Below are positions 45,188 to 54,064 of a stretch of DNA of 64,000 bases, piece by piece. The position numbers and the translations under genes are program-made. Numbering within the stretch: the stretch's first letter is position 1; each line of letters starts with the position of its first letter. The notes beneath the pieces are model-generated. The model was not told where the DNA came from, did not search any database, and saw nothing but the letters and a program-made list of their open reading frames with translations. Origin of the DNA: BPJU01 sp964425225 (lineage in GTDB: Bacteria > Planctomycetota > Planctomycetia > Pirellulales > Pirellulaceae); contig CAYRMD010000013.1 of assembly GCA_964425225.1 (NCBI GenBank), positions 9,682 through 73,681 of the forward strand. Direction: 5' to 3'.

Positions 45188-46120
45188 ATGGTCAGGCCGC
45201 TTCGTTTAAGAACTTTGTGTCAGCTTGGCTGCCCGGTCAATTCGTCATGGTGGTGGAACCGGTGGGTCAGGTGGCTGGTGTGCATGGGCGCTATAGCCTG
45301 GTCGCCAGGCCTTAGTGCTCAGACCTGTCAATGTCAATGCTGCCCGAGGTGTTCGCGCACGGTAGCGTCCTCGCAACAGTTTGTCGTCTATTCGTATCCC
45401 ACTGGGCCTTCAGCTCAGCACGTCCTGGACACGGTAGAAGAGATGTATGAGCAGATTTGTCGCCGGTTGTTTGGGCCTGAGTGCCCGCGCACTTGCGATG
45501 CGCCGTGCTCCATCGTATTGCACGGTACCCGAGATAGTTATGCTCGAGCTGTTCCGAATAGTCTTGGATCGGTGGGAAGTACATGGATCAAGATGACCGG
45601 TGGCAAGATCGTAGAGCGCCGTATCGACTTGTTAGTCGACGGAAATGGTCCGAGCGCACTGGCACATGAGCTTACGCATTTAGCTTTAGCCGGGTATTGG
45701 AATGGTACTCGGCCACCGCGTTGGTTGGATGAGGGTTTGGCGTTGTTGGCTGACGGAGATGAAAAACAGAAGAGGCATTGGGTGGACGGTGCTACAGCGA
45801 TCGAATTCGGCTGCGCCTTGCGACTACGCGTCCTGCTTGATGGAAGCCGCGTCGTAAGTCGCGAACAAATGCCGACCTTTTATGGGCAGAGCCTGTCGCT
45901 AGTTGCTTTCTTACTCGACCATAGTACTACCCCTCGACAACTTATCGAGTTTGCCTCGCGTGCTGAACAGATTGGTTATGATCGAGCGCTTTATGAGTGT
46001 TACGGGATCGAAAATATTGAGACGCTCGAAGCAGCCTGGCTGGCCTATTTGAAAAATAAAACGGCAACAGATGTTTCGATAGCCTCAGCAGTCGCCCCTT
46101 CGCAATCGAGCGCCGAATGA
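45188..46120 (+). CDS. Exported HExxH metallopeptidase-like protein with N-terminal Cys cluster
   Basis: A 310-residue protein from ATG 45188, with a membrane-like segment (WLVCMGAIAWSPGLSAQ) as signal peptide. After it comes a cysteine-dense stretch (QTCQCQCCPRCSRTV), then CPRTCDAPCSIVLHG. The zinc motif AHELTHLAL (HExxH) and the downstream PRWLDEGLALLADG, which offers the third Glu ligand, fit a gluzincin of the peptidase MA clan. The long leader before 45188 (from 45119) is not supported by a ribosome site. The substrate is unknown. Confidence 0.7.
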   Translation: MVRPLRLRTLCQLGCPVNSSWWWNRWVRWLVCMGAIAWSPGLSAQTCQCQCCPRCSRTVASSQQFVVYSYPTGPSAQHVLDTVEEMYEQICRRLFGPECPRTCDAPCSIVLHGTRDSYARAVPNSLGSVGSTWIKMTGGKIVERRIDLLVDGNGPSALAHELTHLALAGYWNGTRPPRWLDEGLALLADGDEKQKRHWVDGATAIEFGCALRLRVLLDGSRVVSREQMPTFYGQSLSLVAFLLDHSTTPRQLIEFASRAEQIGYDRALYECYGIENIETLEAAWLAYLKNKTATDVSIASAVAPSQSSAE

Positions 46121-46245
46121 TCGATCGCGTTCGTGCGCAGTAGCCCATAAGTGGGTTACACCGCCATCGAACGAATCCCTCTTTGAGTGCCTTCTTAGCC
46201 CTGAAAGGAGCAAAGGATTAAGCGGCTTTCTGTGTGTGCACTTCG

Positions 46246-46507
46246 ATTGTAGGTGGGATCATGAAGTAAACGGCGGGTCCTGACGGAAGTTTGCCTGTTT
46301 TCCGCGGCAAGAATGGAAACGAGGTAACTGTTTTAAGTCGATGAAATGGTTAGGTCATTTGCTGGGTTTGGCGTAGGTGTGCTTTTTTCGGCCTAACCCA
46401 ATGTGAGCCGCTGCGGGTGCGTCTTGGCAAAGGCGCTGCGTCAAGTGAGGGCTCGACAGAACCGCAACCGTAAGGGACCGGCCAATGCAACGCAAAGGCG
46501 CTACGGC
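46246..46507 (+). repeat. Repeat A, copy 2: 260-bp dispersed element
   Basis: Collinear with 25709-25970, in the same orientation. Landmark offsets differ by at most one base between copies: 40, 110 and 71 bases here against 39, 111 and 71 there. The distal end leads straight into an AACGC-type unit in both copies. Confidence 0.8.
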
Positions 46508-46577
46508 GCACAGGCGCAAGGCAGACTGCATGTACCGTCATTTTGATGGCCTACGTGAAGCGCGACGTCTTTGCGTA
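46489..46577. repeat. AACGC-type unit attached to repeat A
   Basis: AACGCAAAGGCGCTACGGCG begins at 46489 and differs from the copy at 40294 by two bases. A partial inverted partner, GCGCGACGTCTTTGCGTATC, starts at 46560. Confidence 0.6.
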
Positions 46578-46742
46578 TCCCAATTCGTTCAAAGCCTACG
46601 TGTAATTGTCTGTCTGTAATTGTCTGTACGCCAATCCGTGCAGAACTGGCGGTTGTGCAGGACGCTCGGCTTTGAGCAACGTTGACCGTCGAGCAACGTA
46701 TCGAAGTAACTGTTATGGTGGACCGATCGCGCGGTGGCGCTC

Positions 46743-47383
46743 AACGGTTACCTAAACCACTAGCCCTCGGCGCCGATTCCCCTTCGGAAAGCTCCCGTGC
46801 AGTGACTTGGTAGCGGTTCTTTTGCTCGCGTCTTACAACATGTTGTTGGGCTTTGGCCGCTAGCGATTATCTACGCCGATAAGCAGCACCGCCTGTCAGC
46901 AATCTCGATAGTAAAGAGGTTTCCAACTGCCCGTGTCCAACAGCGTCGGCATCGTGCACCACGGGGGGCAAGGTGTTTTAAACCACCGTAACCGTGCCAG
47001 CAAAACGTTCCATACATAAGTATGTCGATAATCATAGTAGTAAATCAAAGAGGGTGGCACCGAGCCGGGGGACGGGCTCCGCCACCCCAGGGACAGGCAC
47101 CGAGATCATTTTTTTTGGTAATTTGCGACAACTAAAAAGATCACAGAAACAAGACGCATCGACTATTTTAGTAATTTAGGAAGAGCAGTGATATTGGAGA
47201 AACTTTCAGCCTGTTCCACAGTAAGGTGACGAAAACCGCCATTGTCCGGATAGGTTAGCGAACGAGGGCCCAGATGGTTTCAGTCGTTCTCCAAGGCTGC
47301 TTGGGGTTGTTCGACGCTGTCGTTCGGAACACGTTGTTTTGCGCGTTTTGCTAGCCCCAGATTCGGCCCGCGACGTGACTGGC
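46743..47383 (+). repeat. Repeat B, copy 2: diverged 640-bp dispersed element
   Basis: Direct-orientation partner of 19171-19798. The core GAGGGTGGCACCG lies at 47050 and is followed by GGGGGACGGGCTCCGCCACC, a self-complementary stretch with GGGTGGC, and by GGGACAGGCACCG. The right end carries GCTGTCGTTCGGAACACG (47316) and GCGACGTGACTGGC (47370). Confidence 0.75.
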
Positions 47384-47935
47384 CTTTGGCGCACTTTGCG
47401 ATCGTGACTGTAAGTACGTGTATCATCGGAGCAGCATGTGCACTAATTCGGGCGTTTTTCGGAGAGCCTACGGCGTAAGTACATCTTTCCCCGGCGGTGG
47501 CGCCCTCAACTTGGTGCACCCGGGGAACGCACGACGTGTAGGAGCCGATTCACAAGCCGACCCGGTGAAAGAACCTGACCCGATTCGCAAAGTGCCGCTC
47601 GCTTACGGTCGCGGCTCGGTCGAGATAGCGATGTTCGCAAGCGTTAGGTTCAAGTCCATGTAATCGCTAGCTGCGTTACCGTTGCGTCCCAACTACAATC
47701 GAAATGCGCACACCGCTCGGTGCCCGGATGGGCTCGCACTCGATTAAGCCTACTGGGAATTGAGGGCTGTCACCTCAGAAAGCGTTCTATGTGAAACAGC
47801 TTTGAGGGTCGGGGCAGCCATTCGGCTTACGAAGGCTGTAGCGTTTTTGCCGAAAAAGCACTAGGTTCGAAATGCCGGAAGTCGATACCTTTGCTGGAAA
47901 AGCCGTATTAGCCAGTCTAGTTCTTTATTGGACGC

Positions 47936-49369
47936 GTGTCCGTGTTACAACGGCGTCATTGGGTCAATTTGGTTATTATTAGTGCCCTGCTAGGAAGTGC
48001 TGGGTGCCGGTGTGGGCTTCCGGAGGCAGCGCCGAACTATCGGCGCGTCGATTGGGCACTGCAGCGGGCTTCGATGGCCGACTATTCGACAAACGAAGCT
48101 CTTCCGCCGGCTCCGGATCCGTTTTGGTTGACGGCGCAACCTGTCGAGGCTTTTCTCGACCGGGCCTTAGCGCAGAATCCTGCCATTCATGCGGCCCAGC
48201 AGCGTCTGGAAGCTGCCGCTGCACAGCTCGCACAGGCTGGCAGCCTTGACGATCCGATGCTCGCGGTAAACGGCTGGCCGTTTTTTCCCAACGTACCCCA
48301 GACGGCAGCAGGTGTCATGACTGCTGAGATTATGGTCGAACAGCGGATTCCGTGGTTGGCAAAGTTAGAAGCTCGCGTGGCAGCATCGGTCCAGGAACTG
48401 GAAGCAGCTCGCGCGCAACGTGCGGCTGTCGAACTAGAAGTGGTCGAGCAGGTCAAACGAACCTATTACCAACTTTATGCCACACAGCGTATTTCGCAGA
48501 TTCTCCAAACCGATCGGCGAACCCTCGAGTCGCTCCGTGATCTGGCGCTGGCTCGCTATCGTGCTAATCAAGCAACCCAGCAGGAGGTGCTGCGCATGGA
48601 AGCTGAGTTGGATCAGATTGACATACAGCTGGCTGGATGGGTCAAAGAGCGCCAGTCGGCGCAAGCTGAGCTGGCGCGCTTGCTCCACCTATCCCCCGAC
48701 ACGCCCTTCGTTGCAGCCGACCCGCTCGATGAGGAATCCGATCTTACGAGTCTGGATCAGCTCTACCAACGTGCTCTGGAGTTACGCCCCGAATTACATG
48801 CGCAGCTTGCGGAAGTGCAAAAGGAACGCTACCGCGTGGAATTGGCCCGACTTGATTATCTACCCGAGCCGAGTTTTCGCGCTGGGTGGGCCGAAATGAC
48901 CACACGCCGCTCTCTATCGCCCGTGGCAGATGGCCTGGATATGGTGACCATCGGAGTGTCCGTTAACTTGCCTATTTATCGAGGTCGATTAGACTCGGCC
49001 GTACGCGAGGCTCAGGCCAATGTGGTATGGGCCGCGCGACAATACGACCGATTGAGGGATGAAACGCTCCGCGACATCAAACAACGGTTTGTGGAAATCG
49101 AAACCCAGCGTCAGATCCTTCAACTGCTCCGAACTGGGATCCTGCCCAAAACCGAGCAAGCCTATCAGGTAGCAGTTCAAGGCTATCAGGTCGGCACGGT
49201 TAGCTTTGCCGACCTGCTGGCGGTGTTTCGCGAACTGCTTGCTTATCGGGTCGCTTTGGTCCAGACCGAAAGTCAATACCGTCAAACGCTGGCGTCGCTG
49301 GAACGCCTGGTGGGCGGACTGCTTGCTGAGCAAGACCGCCACGCGGACGACTCGGGAGCTGCCCCATGA
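47936..49369 (+). CDS. TolC-family outer-membrane efflux lipoprotein
   Basis: A 477-residue outer-membrane factor. A signal peptide ends in a lipobox-like SAGC (Cys24), so it is likely lipid-anchored. The body has the long Ala/Gln/Leu-rich coiled-coil helices of the TolC/CusC tunnel in two repeats (QNPAIHAAQQRLEAAAAQLA, EQVKRTYYQLYATQRISQIL, DLALARYRANQATQQEVLRM, and VAVQGYQVGTVSFADLLAVF). It would carry efflux substrates across the outer membrane. No inner-membrane pump or adaptor is next to it. The GTG at 47936 is tentative. Its stop overlaps the next gene as ATGA. Confidence 0.85.
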   Translation: MSVLQRRHWVNLVIISALLGSAGCRCGLPEAAPNYRRVDWALQRASMADYSTNEALPPAPDPFWLTAQPVEAFLDRALAQNPAIHAAQQRLEAAAAQLAQAGSLDDPMLAVNGWPFFPNVPQTAAGVMTAEIMVEQRIPWLAKLEARVAASVQELEAARAQRAAVELEVVEQVKRTYYQLYATQRISQILQTDRRTLESLRDLALARYRANQATQQEVLRMEAELDQIDIQLAGWVKERQSAQAELARLLHLSPDTPFVAADPLDEESDLTSLDQLYQRALELRPELHAQLAEVQKERYRVELARLDYLPEPSFRAGWAEMTTRRSLSPVADGLDMVTIGVSVNLPIYRGRLDSAVREAQANVVWAARQYDRLRDETLRDIKQRFVEIETQRQILQLLRTGILPKTEQAYQVAVQGYQVGTVSFADLLAVFRELLAYRVALVQTESQYRQTLASLERLVGGLLAEQDRHADDSGAAP

Positions 49370-49566
49370 AGCGAAATATCTGGTGGATCCTTTTCCCGGC
49401 TGTGCTTCTATTGGCAGCGGCAAGCGGTTGCGCGGGTCTCCATGGGTTGTATTCGATCGGCGCGCACGAGTGCCACTACTGCCCTGCCTCACCTCTGCCG
49501 TACCACGAGTTTTGCCCATTACCATGTCGCTATTATCCGACTCACAGTAAAGTGTTCGAAAAATAG
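49366..49566 (+). CDS. Cys/His-rich micro-lipoprotein overlapping the TolC gene
   Basis: A 66-residue protein whose ATG overlaps the TolC-family stop by four bases (ATGA), a strong sign of coupled translation. A signal peptide (WWILFPAVLLLAAASGC) ends in a lipobox with Cys22, so it would be a lipoprotein. The mature part of about 44 residues has ECHYCP, FCPLPCRYY and several His and Tyr residues, arranged like a small metal site. I do not know a family for it. In this position it could be a metal chaperone or sensor for the efflux system; that role is a guess from context. Confidence 0.6.
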   Translation: MKRNIWWILFPAVLLLAAASGCAGLHGLYSIGAHECHYCPASPLPYHEFCPLPCRYYPTHSKVFEK

Positions 49567-50345
49567 AAACGCAAAAGCGTAACGGAGACAGTCTGAATTA
49601 GACGTCCTTCTAGCTTTTTCCGCGCAGTGTGTGCGTCTTACTGGTAGGTACGACATGGCTGTAACCGCCTTGGCTATCAACCGGGTTCTCCCTATCGCTT
49701 CCGAAGTTGGATACCTCTGCAGAGCCGCAACGATTAGGGAGCGTCAGAATAAGTCAACTCAAAAGCGCAATAGCCCAGGGGCGCAACGAAGACAAGAAGA
49801 CAAGAGGTACATTCTTTCGTGGCCGGTGGTGTGTACGCTGCAGTTTTGCGCCACAGAGACACACAGGGGCACGGCGGAACGGGAACCGCCGCATGGAGCG
49901 TATCGCCAGCAAGAGACGCCGTCGAGCGAACATTTTGCAGGGTAGTCGGTTGATCAGAGTTTCCTTAAATCGCCTTGCGCCTCTGCGTCTTTGTACCTTC
50001 CCGTTGAATCTTTTTGCGTCTTAGCGCCTTTGCGTTGTCTGCTTCTGTTCGGCAAGGCGCTTCCCACAGCAGGACCCGAGCGAAATCGACTCGGATCGTA
50101 CTTTTTTCGATAACCCGTCCGGCGCTAGCAGCCTGACCGGTGGACGGATGCTCCGCCGGAAGTTAACCGGGTTTCAACACACCGAACGTGGTTGCGTGCG
50201 GTGCCGAAACTTCGCCGAAACGACGGAGGTATTTTTTGAAAGAAGCGGCTTCGTGCGGTAAAAAGCACTAGGGAGCGGCCATATGCAGTTTCTGATGAAG
50301 CGATAAAACAGGGCATCGGCAAATCACCGCTGGGGAGAAAACGAT
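49567..50345. other. Gene-free region with several AACGC-type repeat words
   Basis: About 780 bases without a credible gene. AACGCAAAAGCGTA at 49568-49581 is identical to 25957-25970. Inverted partners TTGCGCCTCTGCGTCTTTG (from about 49976) and GCGTCTTAGCGCCTTTGCGT (from 50016) lie some 400 bases away. A GCACTAGGGAGCGGCCAT word near 50268 recalls the GGGAGCGGCC of repeat A. Confidence 0.55.
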
Positions 50346-52106
50346 ATGGTGCGAACTCTTCAGGTTATACGCGCCTTGATTCTATGGAGCGTGTTGTGGG
50401 CAACGCATAAGCTGTGGGGACAAGTTCCCGGTGCCGCGGAACTACTACCAGAATCCACGCTAGTTTACGTGGAGTGGCAGCCCGCACGGTTAGTTGATCG
50501 GGTTATGAGTCATCCGCTGGTGCGCCGCATCGAAGCTTCGCCGCAGTATCAAGAGGCTCTGGCGAACGCGCAATTCACCCAACTGCGAGCGGCGGTGACG
50601 TTTGTCGAGGCACGACTCGAGAAGTCGTGGCAAGAGATACTTCGCGCCATGACCGGTCGCGGCCAAGTTTTGGCATTCGATCCCCAAACGAACGGTTGGA
50701 TAATCCTGGGTTCTGCAGACGAGCCGTCAGTACCGGTGCGGTTTCGGGATGCGGTACTGGACTTAGTACGGTATCAGGCTCGGGAGCGTGGGCAGCCTGA
50801 TCCGATTCGCTCAGCGGAATATCGCGGTATCATCGCACATCAGGTGAACCAGGTGAAAGTGGCTGTTTTTGACGAATGGTATCTCGTCACGAATCGCTCC
50901 GAATTAGGAAAGGCGGTGTTGGACAACTACTTGGATAAGAACACGCGTACGTTCGCTTCAAAAACCTCGTTTCGTGAAGCGCGGCAGGTTCGCCGTTCAG
51001 GATCCGACGCGTGGGCATTCGCGGATTTAGACGGTTTGCGACGATCTGGAGCGGCAAGCGAGCTATTTTCCGGTAAGGCGGAGAATCCGGTTGCCGAATT
51101 GCTGGTAGGTGGACTACTAGACCCGCTAAAACATGCTCCCTATGCGGCTGCTGATTGGGTGTGGGAAGACAGCCGCGTGGCGTTCCGAGTTTACCTCCCT
51201 TTAAAAACCGAGTGGATTTCCGAGCCGCGCCAGTACTTTTTCGGGAGCCACTTGGCCCACCAGGCCGGGCCGCTCCTGCGCCCAGCGGGGACGGTCCTTT
51301 CGGTCAGTACGCATCGTGATTTGTCCCAGTTTTGGCTACGCGCCCCTGATCTTTTCGATAAAGAAACCAACGACCAACTCGCCCAAGCCGAAAGTATGCT
51401 GACCACACTTTTCTCGGGACATGATTTTGGGCGCGATATTCTGGGGGCTTTCCAGCCACAGCTCCAACTGGTGGTGGCTCGACAGCAGTTTAGCCCCGAT
51501 CAGCCCATACCCACTGTGCGATTACCGGCGGTGGCATTGGTAGGGACGCTCCGTGAGCCCGATACGATGCGGCGCGAATTACGGCGCATTTTCCAAAGTT
51601 TGATCGGATTCCTCAATATCGTCAATGCGATGCAAGGCCAACCACAACTGGAGCTCGATGAGCAGCGCGACGACGATCTGCATCTAGTCTTGGCTCGATT
51701 CGTCCGCGAAGCGGATCGAAGCCAGACAGCCCCTGTTTCGATACACTACAACTTTGCGCCGACGCTCGGGTTTCACGGATCGCGGTTCGTACTGGCTACC
51801 TCACCGACTCTTGCCTGCCAGGTGCTTCAGGACTGCCCCACTCTGGACGTTCCACAAGGTACAAATACAGCAGTTTGGGTCGACCCTGAACCGCTTTGCC
51901 AAATCCTGCTGGACAACCGCAATGCATTGGTCTCGCAGGGAATACTGGAGCGGGGGCGCAGCCGGCAGGAAGCCGAACAGGAATTCGACCTCTTCCTCGG
52001 GTTACTTCGTGCATTCGACGGTTTCCGAATGCAGTTGGTGGCCGAGCAGGCGCTGGTGTGGGAGTGGGAACTACGCTTTCGAACCATATCGCTCGACAAG
52101 CCGTAG
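50346..52106 (+). CDS. Exported protein of unknown function (planctomycete-type)
   Basis: A 586-residue protein with a signal peptide (ALILWSVLWATHKLWGQ) and GGAG before the ATG. The mature start AAELLPESTLVYVEWQPARL resembles exported planctomycete proteins whose function is not known. Features include a helical segment around residue 55-100, FYLVTNRS-like (EWYLVTNRSELGKAVLD) and AFADLDGLRR. No catalytic motif is visible. It precedes the DUF1800-DUF1501 pair on the same strand and may be expressed with the DUF1800 gene (about 115 bases to its start). Confidence 0.6.
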   Translation: MVRTLQVIRALILWSVLWATHKLWGQVPGAAELLPESTLVYVEWQPARLVDRVMSHPLVRRIEASPQYQEALANAQFTQLRAAVTFVEARLEKSWQEILRAMTGRGQVLAFDPQTNGWIILGSADEPSVPVRFRDAVLDLVRYQARERGQPDPIRSAEYRGIIAHQVNQVKVAVFDEWYLVTNRSELGKAVLDNYLDKNTRTFASKTSFREARQVRRSGSDAWAFADLDGLRRSGAASELFSGKAENPVAELLVGGLLDPLKHAPYAAADWVWEDSRVAFRVYLPLKTEWISEPRQYFFGSHLAHQAGPLLRPAGTVLSVSTHRDLSQFWLRAPDLFDKETNDQLAQAESMLTTLFSGHDFGRDILGAFQPQLQLVVARQQFSPDQPIPTVRLPAVALVGTLREPDTMRRELRRIFQSLIGFLNIVNAMQGQPQLELDEQRDDDLHLVLARFVREADRSQTAPVSIHYNFAPTLGFHGSRFVLATSPTLACQVLQDCPTLDVPQGTNTAVWVDPEPLCQILLDNRNALVSQGILERGRSRQEAEQEFDLFLGLLRAFDGFRMQLVAEQALVWEWELRFRTISLDKP

Positions 52107-52222
52107 TTGGGACGATTCAGCGTAAGTGATTTCAGAAAGGCTTGCGGACGAGGTGTCCACGACTATCGGCCGCTTTCGCGTCTGATCGTGTGCGAGCTCT
52201 CGAAGGTAGCGGAGGCATCGCC

Positions 52223-53587
52223 ATGGCCATCCCCTGGAATTCGATCGACCCCCAATGGGCGTGGAGCCCGTATGAACCGACTCGCGAAGCCCCATGGAAC
52301 ACAGCACGGGCAGCACATCTGTTCCGCCGGGCGGCTTTCGGAGCCGATTCCGCACAACTTCAGGAAGCAGTGCAATTGTCACCCCAAGAAGTGGTGGCGC
52401 GTTTGTTCGCAACGCCTCCGTCCTTGGAGAGTTTTGATCAGCAGTCGAAAGATTTAGCCAACTTTGCTCTTGCTACTAGTGATATCGATCGCCTTGCCGC
52501 GTGGTGGATACACCGCATGCTCTACTCGCCCTATCCATTGCAAGAACGTATGACCCTTTTCTGGCACGGGCATTTCGCTACGGGCAACGACAAAGTGGCC
52601 GACGTAGAACTTATGTATCAGCAAAATCGCATGCTTCGAAAACATGCTTTGGGAAATTTTGCTGATATGGTTCATGAGATTTCCCGCGATCCTGCCATGC
52701 TTATTTATCTGGATAGCGCGACAAATCGACGAGCGCATCCCAACGAGAATTATGCCCGCGAGTTAATGGAGCTATTCACCTTAGGTGAAGGTAATTATAC
52801 GGAGCAAGACGTGCAACAATTGGCGCGGTGTTTTACCGGATGGGAAGTTCGGCGCAAACAATTTCGTTTTAATCCGTATCAGAACGACCAGGGGGAAAAA
52901 ACTCTCTTCGGTCAACGGCGCGCTTTTACAGGTGATGAAGCTATCGATCTAGTTTTGGCACAGCCTCAGGTCGCTGTTTTTATCGTCCGAAAATGGTTTC
53001 GATACTTTTTCGCCGACGAGCCTCCCGCGCCGGCGGAAGCACTCATACCGCTTGTTGAACAGTTCCGTAAGGAACAACTGAACATCACGAATGTGCTCCG
53101 ACGTATGCTTTCCAGCCAATTGTTTTTCTCTCCGTGGGTGATGGGGCAAAAAGTGCGTTCGCCCATTGATTTTCTCGTTACTACTGTGCGCAGCCTCAGG
53201 GCAGCTACCAACGTCCAGTTGGTCGCTGAACATTCCGGCAAATTGGGACAGAAATTGTTCGTGCCGCCCAACGTGAAAGGATGGGAAGGCGGCCGGGCGT
53301 GGATCAATTCGGCCACGGTCGTTGGTCGGGCAAACGCAGCCCGGCAAATCGTGTTTCACTCGACAACGCGCTTCGACGATCGCGAGCTCGTGGATGTGGC
53401 CCGTAGTCACGCCGGAGAGCAACCTGAAAAGTGGGTTGATTGGCTCGCCGAGTTGCTATTGGCCATTCCATTGCATCCGGCGGCTCGCAAGGAGTTGGTT
53501 GACGTCGCGCAATCAAGTAATTCGCCCGGTAACCTGCGCGAGGTACTATACCTGATGATGACAATGCCGGAATATCAGTTGGCATGA
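52223..53587 (+). CDS. DUF1800-family protein
   Basis: A 454-residue protein from the ATG at 52223, chosen because GGAGG lies at 52211-52215; an earlier in-frame start at 52142 adds unrelated residues. Family segments: ARAAHLFRRAAFGA, RMTLFWHGHFATG, LIYLDSATNRRAHPNENYAR, ELMELFTLGEGNYTEQDV, ARCFTGW and PPNVKGWEGGRAWINS. DUF1800 proteins normally accompany DUF1501 proteins in planctomycetes and other bacteria; the pair is exported or surface-linked, but the activity is unknown. No signal peptide is apparent at this start. The DUF1501 gene follows after 477 bases. Confidence 0.9.
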   Translation: MAIPWNSIDPQWAWSPYEPTREAPWNTARAAHLFRRAAFGADSAQLQEAVQLSPQEVVARLFATPPSLESFDQQSKDLANFALATSDIDRLAAWWIHRMLYSPYPLQERMTLFWHGHFATGNDKVADVELMYQQNRMLRKHALGNFADMVHEISRDPAMLIYLDSATNRRAHPNENYARELMELFTLGEGNYTEQDVQQLARCFTGWEVRRKQFRFNPYQNDQGEKTLFGQRRAFTGDEAIDLVLAQPQVAVFIVRKWFRYFFADEPPAPAEALIPLVEQFRKEQLNITNVLRRMLSSQLFFSPWVMGQKVRSPIDFLVTTVRSLRAATNVQLVAEHSGKLGQKLFVPPNVKGWEGGRAWINSATVVGRANAARQIVFHSTTRFDDRELVDVARSHAGEQPEKWVDWLAELLLAIPLHPAARKELVDVAQSSNSPGNLREVLYLMMTMPEYQLA

Positions 53588-54064
53588 CACTGGCCGGCGA
53601 GTTTCGGAGTGCACCAGCCGGGGGGGCGGATACAAAATAGCGTTAACTTTTAAGCCACAAAGGGTGCAGCGAGACTAATATAGCCGAGATGTTGAAAGGA
53701 ATCGATGTTCTATCATAACAATAATCCGGAATAGGGTAAACAGTTAGAAGAAGGTGCTGCGAAACGAACTAACAGTCAAAATCCTAAGATATGACAGGCT
53801 GGGACGACGGTAAGAGATTACAGGCACGAATATTGGGTGAGGTGGTGGCGATGTGTGGCCACGATTACAAGGATCGCGGCATGTATGAGAAGCACCTTCG
53901 ATAGCCGCAATCGAACGGGCGAACGAGCGGTGCTTTTGGAGGTAATATGGTGGTTTGTGTCTTGGGAATTACTTGAGGCACGGGTAGTAAGTGTAGCTTG
54001 AGCGCTTACGATAGCGGGCGTAAAGAGATAGCCGATCTGTAAGAAGAGCATAAGGAGCTGGCGG
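53588..54064. other. A+T-richer gap between the DUF1800 and DUF1501 genes
   Basis: These genes are often closely spaced; here 477 bases separate them. The sequence is richer in A+T than the flanks, contains no gene or repeat that I recognise, and ends in an AGGAG site for the next start. It may hold a separate promoter. Confidence 0.5.

Larger units (their letters stand above)
46121..47935. other. 1.8-kb gene-free repeat island
   Basis: This stretch contains repeat A copy 2 (46246-46507), an AACGC-type unit (46489-46577), repeat B copy 2 (46743-47383), and an inverted relative of the CGACCGTAAGGGAGCGG word near 47592 (CCGCTCGCTTACGGTCGCGG). Open frames are short and unlike any family. The TolC promoter must lie near its right end. 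Confidence 0.65.

Noticed and set aside
47650..47670. T-loop-like GGTTCAAGTCC suggesting a tRNA
   Set aside because: The flanking bases do not form the 5-bp T stem, and no acceptor or anticodon stem can be drawn.
53818..54051. 77-codon minus-strand open frame in the DUF1800-DUF1501 gap
   Set aside because: No ribosome site or motif; composition looks non-coding.
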